From positions 496,001 to 560,000 of the forward strand of contig NZ_VNHJ01000001.1 in assembly GCF_008124525.1 (NCBI RefSeq): 64,000 nucleotides of DNA. Reading direction: 5' to 3'. The DNA is from Oceanicella actignis. GTDB lineage: Bacteria; Pseudomonadota; Alphaproteobacteria; Rhodobacterales; Rhodobacteraceae. The translations under genes were made by a program, and so were the position numbers. Of the stretch, positions 55,559-64,000 are shown in pieces (positions within the stretch are counted from its first letter, which is position 1; each line of letters opens with the position of its first letter). The notes beneath the pieces are model-generated. The model was given only the letters and a program-made list of their open reading frames with translations, ran no database searches and was not told the DNA's origin.

Positions 55559-56707
55559 TCAGAGCCCGCGGCGCGGGCGATGCACATGCGCCGACTGGAT
55601 CAGCCCGAAGGCGATCATCAGCACAAGCATGGCCGAGCCGCCATAGCTGACCAGCGGCAAGGGCACGCCCACCACCGGCGCCAGCCCCATCACCATGGCC
55701 ATGTTCACGGCGAAGAAGAAGAAGAAGGTCGCCGTCAGCCCGCCCGTCATCAGCGCCCCGAAACGGTCGCGGTTCGACAGCATCGAGGCGGTGCAGAACA
55801 GCACGATCAGCGCGTATAGCCCCAGCAGCGCCAGCGAGCCGACATGGCCGAACTCCTCGGCCAGGGTGGTGAAGATGAAGTCGGTGTGCTTCTCGGGCAG
55901 GAAGTTGAGCCGCGCCTGCGTGCCCTGCATGAAGCCGCGCCCCGTCAGCCCGCCCGAGCCGAAGGCGATCTTGGACTGGGTGATGTGATAGCCCGCCCCG
56001 AGCGGATCGGAGGAGGGGTCGAGGAAGACCTCGATGCGGCGATACTGGTAGTCCTTGAGCAGCTGCCACTCGGTCCCGCGCGAGGCCATCACCGCCGCCA
56101 CCGCCCCCGCGCCCGCGGCCGCCGCGGCGATGAAATACCACCAGCTGACCCCGGCCAGGAACATCACCACCGCGCCCCCCGCGCCCAGCAGCAGCGCCGT
56201 GCCCAGATCGGGCTGCTTGAGCACCAGCGCCATGGGCAGCGCGATCATCGCCAGCGGCGGCAGCAGCCACAACGGGCGCGAGACCTTGTCGCGGTCGAGC
56301 CAGTCGTAATAGCGCGCCAGCGCCATCACCAGCGCGATCTTCATCGCCTCCGAGGGCTGAAGCTGCACGAACCCAAGGTCGATCCAGCGCTGCGCGCCCA
56401 TGCCCACCGAGCCGAACAGCTCGACCGCGGCCAGCAGCGCCAGCCCCCCCAGATAGGCCAGCGGCGCCATGGCGCGCCAGAAGCGCACATGGATCATGGC
56501 GATGGCCATCATCAGCGCCACGCCCATGGCGAAACGCACCATCTGCCGCGCGCTCCAGGGCTCGAGCCGCCCGCCCGCGACCGAATACAGCATCAGAAAG
56601 CCCACGCAGGCCACCGCCGTCACCAGGAGCAGCAGCGCCCAGTTGAAGCGCAGAAGCTTGGCGCCCAGCGTGGCGGGCTCGTCGCGGTCGAGGTCGCGGA
56701 AGGTCAT
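55559..56707 (-). CDS. rodA: RodA, peptidoglycan glycosyltransferase of the elongasome
   Basis: A 382-residue SEDS-family protein with about ten membrane helices. It polymerises lipid II during side-wall growth together with PBP2. Family motifs: QPSEAMKIALVMALARYY, LKQPDLGTALLL, FLPEKHTDFIFTTLAEEFG and PLVSYGGSAMLVLM. Start overlaps the mrdA stop as ATGA, coupling the two partners. Confidence 0.95.
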   Translation of the reverse strand: MTFRDLDRDEPATLGAKLLRFNWALLLLVTAVACVGFLMLYSVAGGRLEPWSARQMVRFAMGVALMMAIAMIHVRFWRAMAPLAYLGGLALLAAVELFGSVGMGAQRWIDLGFVQLQPSEAMKIALVMALARYYDWLDRDKVSRPLWLLPPLAMIALPMALVLKQPDLGTALLLGAGGAVVMFLAGVSWWYFIAAAAAGAGAVAAVMASRGTEWQLLKDYQYRRIEVFLDPSSDPLGAGYHITQSKIAFGSGGLTGRGFMQGTQARLNFLPEKHTDFIFTTLAEEFGHVGSLALLGLYALIVLFCTASMLSNRDRFGALMTGGLTATFFFFFAVNMAMVMGLAPVVGVPLPLVSYGGSAMLVLMIAFGLIQSAHVHRPRRGL

Positions 56708-58626
56708 GCGCGGTCGCTTTGCGGTCGTTCGGGTCGAGGGGCGGGCGGGCGCAGGCGTTCTTCCTCGATGCGCCGTCGCTCGTCGGGCGGATAGGCGGTG
56801 ATGGGCGGTTCGGGGCCGAACAGGGCGCGCATCATCAGGTCGCGCGCGATCGGCGCCGCCGCGGTCGAGCCGCCGCCGCCATGCTCGACCACCACCGACA
56901 CCGCATAGCGCGGCGCCCGGTAGGGGGCGAAGCAGACGAACAGCGCATGGTCGCGCCGCTCCCATGGCAGGTCGGCGTTGCGGATGACGCCGGCGGCGCG
57001 CTCGGCGGCGGTGATGCGGCGCACCTGGCTGGTGCCGGTCTTGCCCGCCATCTCCATGCCCTCCTGCGCGATGCGCGCCTTGCGCGCCGTGCCGCGCGCG
57101 TCGTTGACGACGCCGAACATGCCGCCCCGCACCAGCGCCAGATGCGCGGCCGAGACGCCCAGCGGCGCGAATTCGGGCGCCGGCAGCGGCAGCCCGGCGC
57201 GCGCGCGCACAAGGCGCGGCGTCACCTGCCGGCCCGTGGCGATGCGCGCCGTCATCACCGCCAGCTGGATCGGGGTCGCCAGCACATAGCCCTGGCCGAT
57301 GCCGGCGTTGAGCGTGTCGCCGATCTGCCAGGCGCGCTTGTGGGCGCGGCGCTTCCACGCCTTGTCGGGGATCAGCCCCGAGCGCACCGCCGGCAGCGGC
57401 AGGGGCGGCGCCTGCCCCAGGCCAAGGCGGCGCGCCATGTCGGCGATGGCCTCGACGCCCACGCGCCGCGCGATCTCGTAGTAGAACACGTCGCAGGACT
57501 GCGCCAGGCTCTGGTGCAGGTCCACATGCCCGTGCCCGCCGCGCCGCCAGCAATGGAACCAGGACGTGCCCAGCTTGTAGCGCCCGTTGCAGAAGACGCG
57601 CTCGGCCGGGTCCAGCGCCCCGGCCTCGAGCGCCGCCAGCGCCACCACCATCTTGAAGGTCGAGCCGGGCGGATACTGCCCCGAGACGGTCTTGTTCGAC
57701 AGCGGCCTATGGGGGTCGTCGAGCAGCGCCTTCCACTCCTTCGACGAGATGCCGAAGACGAACTTGTTCGGATCGAAGCCCGGCGCCGAAGCCAGCGCCG
57801 CGACATCGCCCGTCGTCAGGTCCAGCACGCAGGCGGCGGCGCTTTCGTCCTTCATGCGCTCCATGGCGTAGCGCTGAAGCTCGAGATCCACGGTCAGCTG
57901 CAGGTCGTCGCCGGGCTTGCCCTCTTCGCGCTCGAACTCGCGGATGACGCGGCCCAGCGCGTTGACCTCGATGCGGCTGACGCCCGCCTCGCCGCGCAGG
58001 ATCTCCTCGGCCTTGAGCTCGACGCCCGACTTGCCGATCTGGAAGTCGGGAATCTGGTAAAGCGGGGTGCGCCCGCCGTCTTCCTTGAGCTCGCGCTCGG
58101 AAACGCGGCCCACATAGCCCACCACATGCGCCGTCAGTTCGCCCTGCGGGTAGAAGCGCGTCAGCCCCGCCTCGACCTCGACGCCGGGCAGGGCGGGGGC
58201 GTTGGCGTTGACGCGGGCGAACTCCTCCCAGGTCAGGTGCTCGGCCACGGCCACGGGCACGAAGGCGGGCTTGGCGCGCAGCTCGCGCAGGGCCTTCTCG
58301 CGCGCGCGGGGCGGGATGTCGATCAGCCGGGCCAGGCGCGCCAGCGTCTCTTCGGGGTCGTCCGTTCCCTCGCGCACGATGGCGACGCGGTAGTTCTGCC
58401 GGTTGACCGCCAGGGGGCGGCCCTCGCGGTCGAAGATGCGCCCGCGCGCGGGCGGAATGAGGCGGATGTTGACGCGGTTCTCCTCGGCCATGAGGCGAAA
58501 GCGCTCGGCGTCGGCGATCTGGAGCTGGCGCATGCGCAGCGCCAGCACGCCCATCAGGGCGCCCTGCGCGCCCAGCAGCACCAGCCCCCGGCGCGTCAGC
58601 GCGCCCGCGTCGCGCCGGGCGCTCAT
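56704..58626 (-). CDS. mrdA: Penicillin-binding protein 2
   Basis: A 640-residue transpeptidase with one N-terminal membrane helix, a dimerisation (pedestal) domain and a C-terminal catalytic domain. Active-site motifs: PGSTFKMV (nucleophile serine), SCD in LAQSCDVFYYE and KTGTSQ. It crosslinks peptidoglycan made by RodA. The last 45 residues are Pro/Arg/Glu-rich. Overlaps mreD upstream and rodA downstream with ATGA junctions. Confidence 0.95.
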   Translation of the reverse strand: MSARRDAGALTRRGLVLLGAQGALMGVLALRMRQLQIADAERFRLMAEENRVNIRLIPPARGRIFDREGRPLAVNRQNYRVAIVREGTDDPEETLARLARLIDIPPRAREKALRELRAKPAFVPVAVAEHLTWEEFARVNANAPALPGVEVEAGLTRFYPQGELTAHVVGYVGRVSERELKEDGGRTPLYQIPDFQIGKSGVELKAEEILRGEAGVSRIEVNALGRVIREFEREEGKPGDDLQLTVDLELQRYAMERMKDESAAACVLDLTTGDVAALASAPGFDPNKFVFGISSKEWKALLDDPHRPLSNKTVSGQYPPGSTFKMVVALAALEAGALDPAERVFCNGRYKLGTSWFHCWRRGGHGHVDLHQSLAQSCDVFYYEIARRVGVEAIADMARRLGLGQAPPLPLPAVRSGLIPDKAWKRRAHKRAWQIGDTLNAGIGQGYVLATPIQLAVMTARIATGRQVTPRLVRARAGLPLPAPEFAPLGVSAAHLALVRGGMFGVVNDARGTARKARIAQEGMEMAGKTGTSQVRRITAAERAAGVIRNADLPWERRDHALFVCFAPYRAPRYAVSVVVEHGGGGSTAAAPIARDLMMRALFGPEPPITAYPPDERRRIEEERLRPPAPRPERPQSDRA

Positions 58627-59147
58627 GACGCGCTCCTGCGCGGGCGCAGCATCAGCCCGTAGCGCAGCGCCGCCGCCGCCAGCGGAAAGGCCGCCGTCGT
58701 CGCCGCCCAGCGCAGCGACAGATCCGACAGGGGCGGCGCGCCGGCGAACGAGACCAGCATCAGCAGCCACTGCCCCAGCAGCACCGCCGCCGATCCGGCC
58801 GAGGCCGCCGCCCAGTCGCGCCAGGGCTCGTGCGGGCGCGCGGCGGCGTCGGCCACGGCCGCGCGCGCCGACAGCGCCTGCGCGGTCAGGAACATGCACA
58901 GCGCCCCCGCGCCCGCCGGGCCGCCCAGCGCCAGATCGGCGAACAGCGCGGCCGCCGCCAGGGCCGGCGCGGGCAGCGCGTCGCGGCGGTTGAGCGCGAA
59001 CCACGCCAGCACGCACCACACCAGATCGGGCGAGGGCGCCGAGGCCGGCTGCAGCCCCAGCGGCGCCAGCTGCAGCAGCAGCGCGACGAACAACGCCGCC
59101 GCCAGGGCCGCGCCGCCATGCAGCAGCTCGATCCCGCGCGCGTTCAC
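58623..59147 (-). CDS. mreD: MreD, rod-shape membrane protein
   Basis: A 174-residue protein with five or six membrane helices, beginning GTG at 59147 in a GTGA overlap with mreC. The DLVWCVLAWFALNRRDALPAPALA stretch and LALGGPAGAGAL correspond to the conserved part of MreD. It links cytoplasmic MreB to MreC and the PBP2-RodA synthase. Recognition rests on both sequence and position between mreC and mrdA. Confidence 0.88.
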   Translation of the reverse strand: MNARGIELLHGGAALAAALFVALLLQLAPLGLQPASAPSPDLVWCVLAWFALNRRDALPAPALAAAALFADLALGGPAGAGALCMFLTAQALSARAAVADAAARPHEPWRDWAAASAGSAAVLLGQWLLMLVSFAGAPPLSDLSLRWAATTAAFPLAAAALRYGLMLRPRRSAS

Positions 59148-60139
59148 CGCCCCGCCCCCGAGACCGTCCCCGAATCCATCCCCGACGCCGCGCCCGCGCC
59201 AGGGGCCGGGTTCGGCCCGGCGCCCCCGGCGCCGCCGTCCGGCGCATCCTCGCTCGCGGCCGGCGGCGCGCCGGACGGCGCCGGGCGCAGGATCAGCCCG
59301 CCGGGCGCGTCGATGCGCGTGTCCGGCTCGTAGCGCAGCACGCGCACGAATTCGAGCCGCTTCATGTCCGCCGACAGCAGCGCCCGCGGCTTGCCCCGCG
59401 GACCGATCACCGCCAGCCCCACCGGCAGATCGGGCGGAAACACGCCGCCCGCGCCCGAGGTCACGATGCGCTCGCCCGCCACGGGCTGATCGGGGTTCTC
59501 CACATGCGCCAGCAGCGGGGCGGCGCCGGCGTCGCCGGCCATGATCGCCCGCCGCCCCGAGGGCAGCAGCGTGACCGGCACCCGGCTCGAGTGGTCCGTC
59601 ACGAACAACACCCGCGCCACGTGGCGGCCGACCCCGGTCACGCGACCGACCAGGCCCGAGCCGTCCATCACAGCCGCGCCGTCGCGCACGCCGTCGCGCG
59701 CGCCCACATTGACCAGCGCCGTCTGCAGGAAGGGGCCGCCGCCATCGGCGATGATCTCGCCCGTCGCGAAGCCCGCCGCCGGCGCAAGGCGCACGTTGTT
59801 GAGCGCGCGCAGACGCGCGTTCTCCTGCTCGAGCTGCCGGGCCGCCTCGCGCCAGGCGCGCAGGCGCTGGATCTCGCGCCGCAGCTCGGCGTTCTGGGCG
59901 TAGACGCGGGTGAAGCGCTGATAGTCGGCGATCATGTCCGAGACGAAGCGCGCCGGCGTCGCCGTCCATTCGAGCGAGGGGCGCAGCCACTCGGCCGCGG
60001 CCATGCGCAGGCGCTCGAGCCGCGGATTGTCGGCGCGCCACAGCACGAACACCCCGAACAGCGCCACCGCCAGCGCGGCCGCGACCGCGCGCCGGGCGGC
60101 GCGGGCCATGTCCTCGTGTCGGATGCGGGCGTCGCTCAT
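59144..60139 (-). CDS. mreC: MreC, rod-shape periplasmic protein
   Basis: A 331-residue protein with one membrane helix (VAAALAVALFGVFVLW), a coiled coil (AELRREIQRLRAWREAARQLEQENARLRALN, broken by design) and beta-barrel domains with IIADGGGPFLQTALVNVGARDGVRDGAAV and IVTSGAGGVFPPDLPVG. It activates PBP2. The last 50 residues are a Pro/Ala/Gly-rich tail without structure. Lies 94 bases after mreB. Confidence 0.93.
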   Translation of the reverse strand: MSDARIRHEDMARAARRAVAAALAVALFGVFVLWRADNPRLERLRMAAAEWLRPSLEWTATPARFVSDMIADYQRFTRVYAQNAELRREIQRLRAWREAARQLEQENARLRALNNVRLAPAAGFATGEIIADGGGPFLQTALVNVGARDGVRDGAAVMDGSGLVGRVTGVGRHVARVLFVTDHSSRVPVTLLPSGRRAIMAGDAGAAPLLAHVENPDQPVAGERIVTSGAGGVFPPDLPVGLAVIGPRGKPRALLSADMKRLEFVRVLRYEPDTRIDAPGGLILRPAPSGAPPAASEDAPDGGAGGAGPNPAPGAGAASGMDSGTVSGAGR

Positions 60140-60233
60140 CGCGCGGGTCTCCGTGCGTCGTCGCCCGGCGCGGGCGCCGCCGCGCGCGGCCCGCCTGGCG
60201 CGGGCGCCGGCGCGCGGCGGGGGCCGCGGGCGG

Positions 60234-61277
<1,044 letters not shown>

Positions 61278-61386
61278 CTATGATCCGTTCCTGTTGCGCG
61301 GCGCCTTGCGCGCGCGCCCGCTCCGGGCCGTCCCCGCGGCGCCTTGGGCGACGCTCTGGCAGGGTGCGCGGCGGCCTCGCCGCCCG

Positions 61387-61415
61387 TATATAGAGAGCCG
61401 CGGCGGGGGTCGCAA
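61387..61415 (-). promoter_or_regulatory. Sigma-70 promoter of the mre operon
   Basis: Minus strand TTGCGA (61410-61415), 17-base spacer, TATATA (61387-61392). Predicted start near 61380, leaving a leader of about 105 bases before mreB. Very good match in an otherwise GC-rich gap. Confidence 0.65.
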
Positions 61416-61458
61416 AAGGATTCTCGGGCGCGTGGCGTCCGCGGCGAAGGAGGCGCGC

Positions 61459-62484
61459 ATGTCGCGAACGGATCGGCCCTTGCGGCGCATCGCCGTCATC
61501 GGAGCGGGGGCGTGGGGCACGGCGCTGGCCATCGCGGCCGCGCGCGCGGGGTCCGAGGCGCTGCTCGTCCCGCGCTCGGCCGAGCATGCGCGGCGCATCG
61601 AGGCCGAGCGCCGCAACGAGGCGCGCCTGCCCGGCATCGTCCTGCCCGATGCGGTTCATGCCGAGGCCGACCCGGCCGCCGCGCTGGCCTGGGCCGACGC
61701 CGCCGCGCTGGCGACGCCCTCGCAGGCGATGCGCGCAAGCTGCGCGCGCCTTGCGCCGGTCTGCCCGCCCGACCTGCCGCTGGCGATCTGCGCCAAGGGC
61801 GTCGAGGCCGGTTCGGGCCTGCTCATGTCCGAGGTCGTCGCCGAGGCCCTGCCCGGGCGGCCGCTGGCGGCGCTGTCGGGGCCCAGCTTCGCCGACGAGG
61901 TGGCGCGCGATCTGCCCACCGCGGTCGTCGTCGCCGCGCGTTCGCGCGCCCTGGCCGAAAGCGTGGCGCGGGCCTTCGCCTCGGCCCGGTTCCGCCCCTA
62001 TGTCTCGACCGATCTTCTCGGCGTCGAGATCGGCGGCGCGGCCAAGAACGTGGTCGCCATCGCCTGCGGCGCCGCCCAGGGCCTGGGCTACGGGCTGAAC
62101 ACCCGCGCGGCGTTGATCACCCGCGGCCTCGCCGAGATCCGCGCGCTGGGGGCGGCGATGGGCGCCGATCCCGAGACGCTGACCGGGTTGTCGGGGCTGG
62201 GCGATCTGACGCTGACCTGCTCGTCCGAACAGTCGCGCAACTTCGCCTTCGGCGTCGCGCTGGCGCGCGCGGCGGCCGAGGGGCGCGCGGCCGCGCCCGC
62301 GCCGGGCGGGCCGGTGGTCGAGGGCGTGGTCAACGCGCGTTCGGTCACCGCCCTGGCCCGCCGCCACGGCGTCGAGATGCCCATCTGCGAGGCCGTGCGC
62401 GCGGTGGTCGAGGGGCGCGAAAGCCTCGACTCGGCGATCCTTGCCCTGCTGGCGCGCCCGCTCAAGGCCGAGACGGCGCGCTGA
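61459..62484 (+). CDS. gpsA: Glycerol-3-phosphate dehydrogenase [NAD(P)+]
   Basis: A 341-residue enzyme reducing dihydroxyacetone phosphate to sn-glycerol 3-phosphate for phospholipid synthesis. NAD motif IAVIGAGAWGTALA at about 11-24; LSGPSFADEVA and the catalytic lysine in EIGGAAKNVVAIACG; LTGLSGLGDLTLTCSS near the C-terminal domain. AAGGAGG lies five bases before ATG 61459. Divergent from mreB. Confidence 0.95.
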   Translation: MSRTDRPLRRIAVIGAGAWGTALAIAAARAGSEALLVPRSAEHARRIEAERRNEARLPGIVLPDAVHAEADPAAALAWADAAALATPSQAMRASCARLAPVCPPDLPLAICAKGVEAGSGLLMSEVVAEALPGRPLAALSGPSFADEVARDLPTAVVVAARSRALAESVARAFASARFRPYVSTDLLGVEIGGAAKNVVAIACGAAQGLGYGLNTRAALITRGLAEIRALGAAMGADPETLTGLSGLGDLTLTCSSEQSRNFAFGVALARAAAEGRAAAPAPGGPVVEGVVNARSVTALARRHGVEMPICEAVRAVVEGRESLDSAILALLARPLKAETAR

Positions 62485-62509
62485 CGCGCCGGCCCCTGTC
62501 CGGCGCGTC
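62483..62509. terminator. Hairpin after gpsA
   Basis: Ten-bp inverted repeat GACGCGCCGG/CCGGCGCGTC with a 7-base loop, beginning inside the gpsA stop codon and ending 15 bases before the stop of the convergent gene. No T run. Confidence 0.6.
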
Positions 62510-62523
62510 CCGGGCGGAGCCCG

Positions 62524-63453
62524 TCAGATGGCGCCCTGCGGCAGGCCGGCATAGCGGTCGGCCGCCGCGTCAAGCGCCGCCGCCAGCGCATCGCGCGCCG
62601 CGCTCAGCCCGTCCGCCCCCGCGCCGCTCGCGGCAAGCGCGCGCGCGGCGGCCTCGAAATCGGGCCACAGCTCTTCGGCGCGGGCCAGCGCGGCGCGCGC
62701 GCCCTCGGGCGGGGGGGCGATGCCCAGCATGGGCGCGCCCTCGCGCAGCGCCGCATGGCTGGCCGCGAAAAGCTGCGCATCCTGGTCGATGCCGCGGGCC
62801 GCTTCCTGCGCCTGGCGCAGTTCAAGCGCCGCAAGGGCCGCCTCGCGGGCGATTCGCTCGACCAGCAGGGACTGGCGCGTGACGACGTCCATCCGCACCG
62901 CCGCGCCGACCGAGCGCGCTGCGGCGCCATGCGCGTCGCGGATCGCGGCGAAGGCGGCGGCGGCGTGGGCCTCGAACGATTCGGCGTTTCGAAGGACGGC
63001 GTCGAACGCTTCGCCGGTCAGCGCCCCCGTCTCGGCGGCAAGCTCGGCCGCTTCGCCGCCGACGCGCCCGACGGCTTCGGCGGTGGCCAGCGCCTGGCGC
63101 GCGCGGAAATCCTTCTCGGCGGCGAAGCCGAGCGATTCGTCTCCGTCGCGCAGGCGCCGCGCGGCGCCGAGGAAGGCGGCCCAGCAGTCGCGCATGTGCG
63201 CCAAGGCCGGCGCATCCGCGCCCGACAGCCGCGCCATGCAGGCGGCGGCGGGCAGACGCGGCGCCAGCGCGCGCAGCTTCCCGGCCAGACGGATGCGCGC
63301 CAGCGCCGGATCCGCGGCGGCGGCGCCCCCCCGCGCGGGGGCGAGCAGGGCCGCGCCGGCAAGGGTCAGCAGCGCGCGGCGCGAAAGCGCCGCCGGGGCC
63401 TCGGCGGGGATGGCGCCGCGGATGATGGTGCGGGGTCGGGAAAGCTGGTTCAT
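62524..63453 (-). CDS. Tat-exported protein with PilJ-type sensor repeats
   Basis: A 309-residue Ala-rich, mainly helical protein. The N-terminus has a twin-arginine signal (LSRRALLTLAGAALL). Two stretches, RIRLAGKLRALAPRLPAAACM and VVTRQSLLVERIAREAALAAL, resemble the repeated 'AGRQRMLSQRIAK' helix of PilJ/NarX-type periplasmic sensor domains, but no membrane helix or signalling domain follows. It is probably a soluble periplasmic binding or sensing protein. The assignment is tentative. Convergent with gpsA. Confidence 0.55.
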   Translation of the reverse strand: MNQLSRPRTIIRGAIPAEAPAALSRRALLTLAGAALLAPARGGAAAADPALARIRLAGKLRALAPRLPAAACMARLSGADAPALAHMRDCWAAFLGAARRLRDGDESLGFAAEKDFRARQALATAEAVGRVGGEAAELAAETGALTGEAFDAVLRNAESFEAHAAAAFAAIRDAHGAAARSVGAAVRMDVVTRQSLLVERIAREAALAALELRQAQEAARGIDQDAQLFAASHAALREGAPMLGIAPPPEGARAALARAEELWPDFEAAARALAASGAGADGLSAARDALAAALDAAADRYAGLPQGAI

Positions 63454-63475
63454 GGCACGCGAACTCCGGTGTTCA

Positions 63476-64000
63476 TCACGATGCTTGGCCGCAGGAGGCG
63501 GCGGAGCCGGACCCTAGGAGGGCTTCTTGTGCGGTGCAAGATGGGCGCGAGCGCGATGCTCGGCCCGCCTGCGCGCGCGGGCGCAGCGGCCGCGTCGCGC
63601 GCCGCAGCGCCCGGGCCGCGCGCGGCGGCGCAAGGCCGAGCGGCCCGCCCGCGATCAGCATGGCCGCGTCCTTGAGCGCGCCCAGCGTCGAGCTGCGCGC
63701 CGGCATCGCCAGATAGCGCGGCCGCCAGTCCGTCGCGAACTTCGCCTTGAAGTTGCGCAGGCCGGCGAAGTTGTAGAACGCGCCGCCATGGCGGTAGATG
63801 ATCGCGCCGAGGCGGTTCCACAGATGCCCGCCGCGCCGGCCGTCGAGCCCGGCCAGCGGCGCCATGCCGAGGCTGAGCTCGCGCATGCCGCGGGCCTTGC
63901 AGGCCTCGATGAGCTCGACGAACAGCAGATCCATCACCCGCCGTCCGCAGGCGCGGTGGCGCATCAGGTCGACCGCCGCGCGCGCGCCCCCCGCCGGCGC
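63476..64000 (-). CDS. MprF-like (DUF2156) lysylphosphatidylglycerol synthetase-type protein, 5' end missing
   Basis: The last 175 or so codons of a gene that runs off the right edge. The text DLLFVELIEACKARGMREL, LGMAPLAGLDG, GHLWNRLGAIIYRHGGAFYNFAGLRNFK and FATDWRPRYLAMP is the C-terminal GNAT-like domain of MprF proteins, which transfer amino acids to phosphatidylglycerol. The membrane flippase part, if present, would be outside the window. The last 55 residues are Arg/Ala/Pro-rich. The frame stays open to base 64000. Confidence 0.8.
   Translation of the reverse strand, partial: APAGGARAAVDLMRHRACGRRVMDLLFVELIEACKARGMRELSLGMAPLAGLDGRRGGHLWNRLGAIIYRHGGAFYNFAGLRNFKAKFATDWRPRYLAMPARSSTLGALKDAAMLIAGGPLGLAPPRAARALRRATRPLRPRAQAGRASRSRPSCTAQEALLGSGSAASCGQAS

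Overview
The window is a very GC-rich stretch of an alphaproteobacterial chromosome, most likely from the order Rhodobacterales (Paracoccaceae/Rhodobacteraceae). This rests on the Sox gene order XYZABCD, a C4-pathway hemA behind an FNR-type box, a VPLPA-CTERM protein, the DUF1491, DUF2062 and DUF502 families, and the chain rpoZ-rel-DUF2062-pdxJ-acpS-lepB-rnc-era, which is typical of that order. No rRNA, tRNA, CRISPR array, insertion sequence or phage gene was recognised. Both ends cut through genes (soxX on the left, an mprF-like gene on the right).

Layout. 1-5.8 kb: thiosulfate-oxidising Sox system (soxX partial, Y, Z, A, B, C, D), periplasmic, with a short single-heme SoxD. 5.9-8.1 kb: a VPLPA-CTERM protein facing away from hemA, which has an FNR-like site. 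8.2-15.3 kb: an N-ATPase (second, laterally spread F-type ATPase) operon in the canonical order atpDCQRBEFAG. Three of its nine genes (atpD, atpQ, atpE) carry a single-base frameshift in a G/C homopolymer, and atpA contains a 15-bp tandem repeat array. 15.7-24.1 kb: housekeeping genes on the minus strand (DUF1491, era, rnc, lepB, acpS, pdxJ, DUF2062, rel, rpoZ, folK). 24.2-29.8 kb: NYN protein, oligoendopeptidase F, a small secreted protein, an OmpA-type lipoprotein and a degenerate NtrC-like regulator. 29.8-30.8 kb: about 1 kb without a supported gene.

30.8-40.7 kb: ETF-ubiquinone oxidoreductase, uracil-DNA glycosylase, moaB, a penicillin-acylase-family hydrolase, a 3-hydroxyisobutyrate-dehydrogenase-like enzyme, a SYLF protein, a glutathione transferase, hemB and a small membrane protein. 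41.2-44.9 kb: mfd with a repeat-rich tail. 45.7-51.0 kb: membrane protein, DsbA-like protein, acyl-CoA ligase, XRE-cupin regulator, glutamine amidotransferase and 3-hydroxybutyrate dehydrogenase. At 51.1 kb an AT-rich island carries a probable small RNA with its own promoter and terminator. 51.3-55.5 kb: peptide-type solute-binding protein, LysE-type exporter, DUF502 protein and a hydroxypyruvate-reductase-like enzyme. 55.6-61.3 kb: the rod-shape operon mreB-mreC-mreD-mrdA-rodA. 61.4-64 kb: gpsA, a Tat-exported PilJ-domain-like protein and the end of an mprF-like gene.

The clearest anomalies are the clustered frameshifts in the N-ATPase operon (all other genes read cleanly, including across equally long homopolymers), in-frame pentapeptide-coding 15-bp repeats in atpA and mfd, a long low-complexity tail on Rel, an NtrC-like regulator lacking GAFTGA and the Walker B glutamate, and the candidate small RNA at 51.1 kb. 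Frameshifts in homopolymers can also be sequencing errors, so that point needs raw reads.
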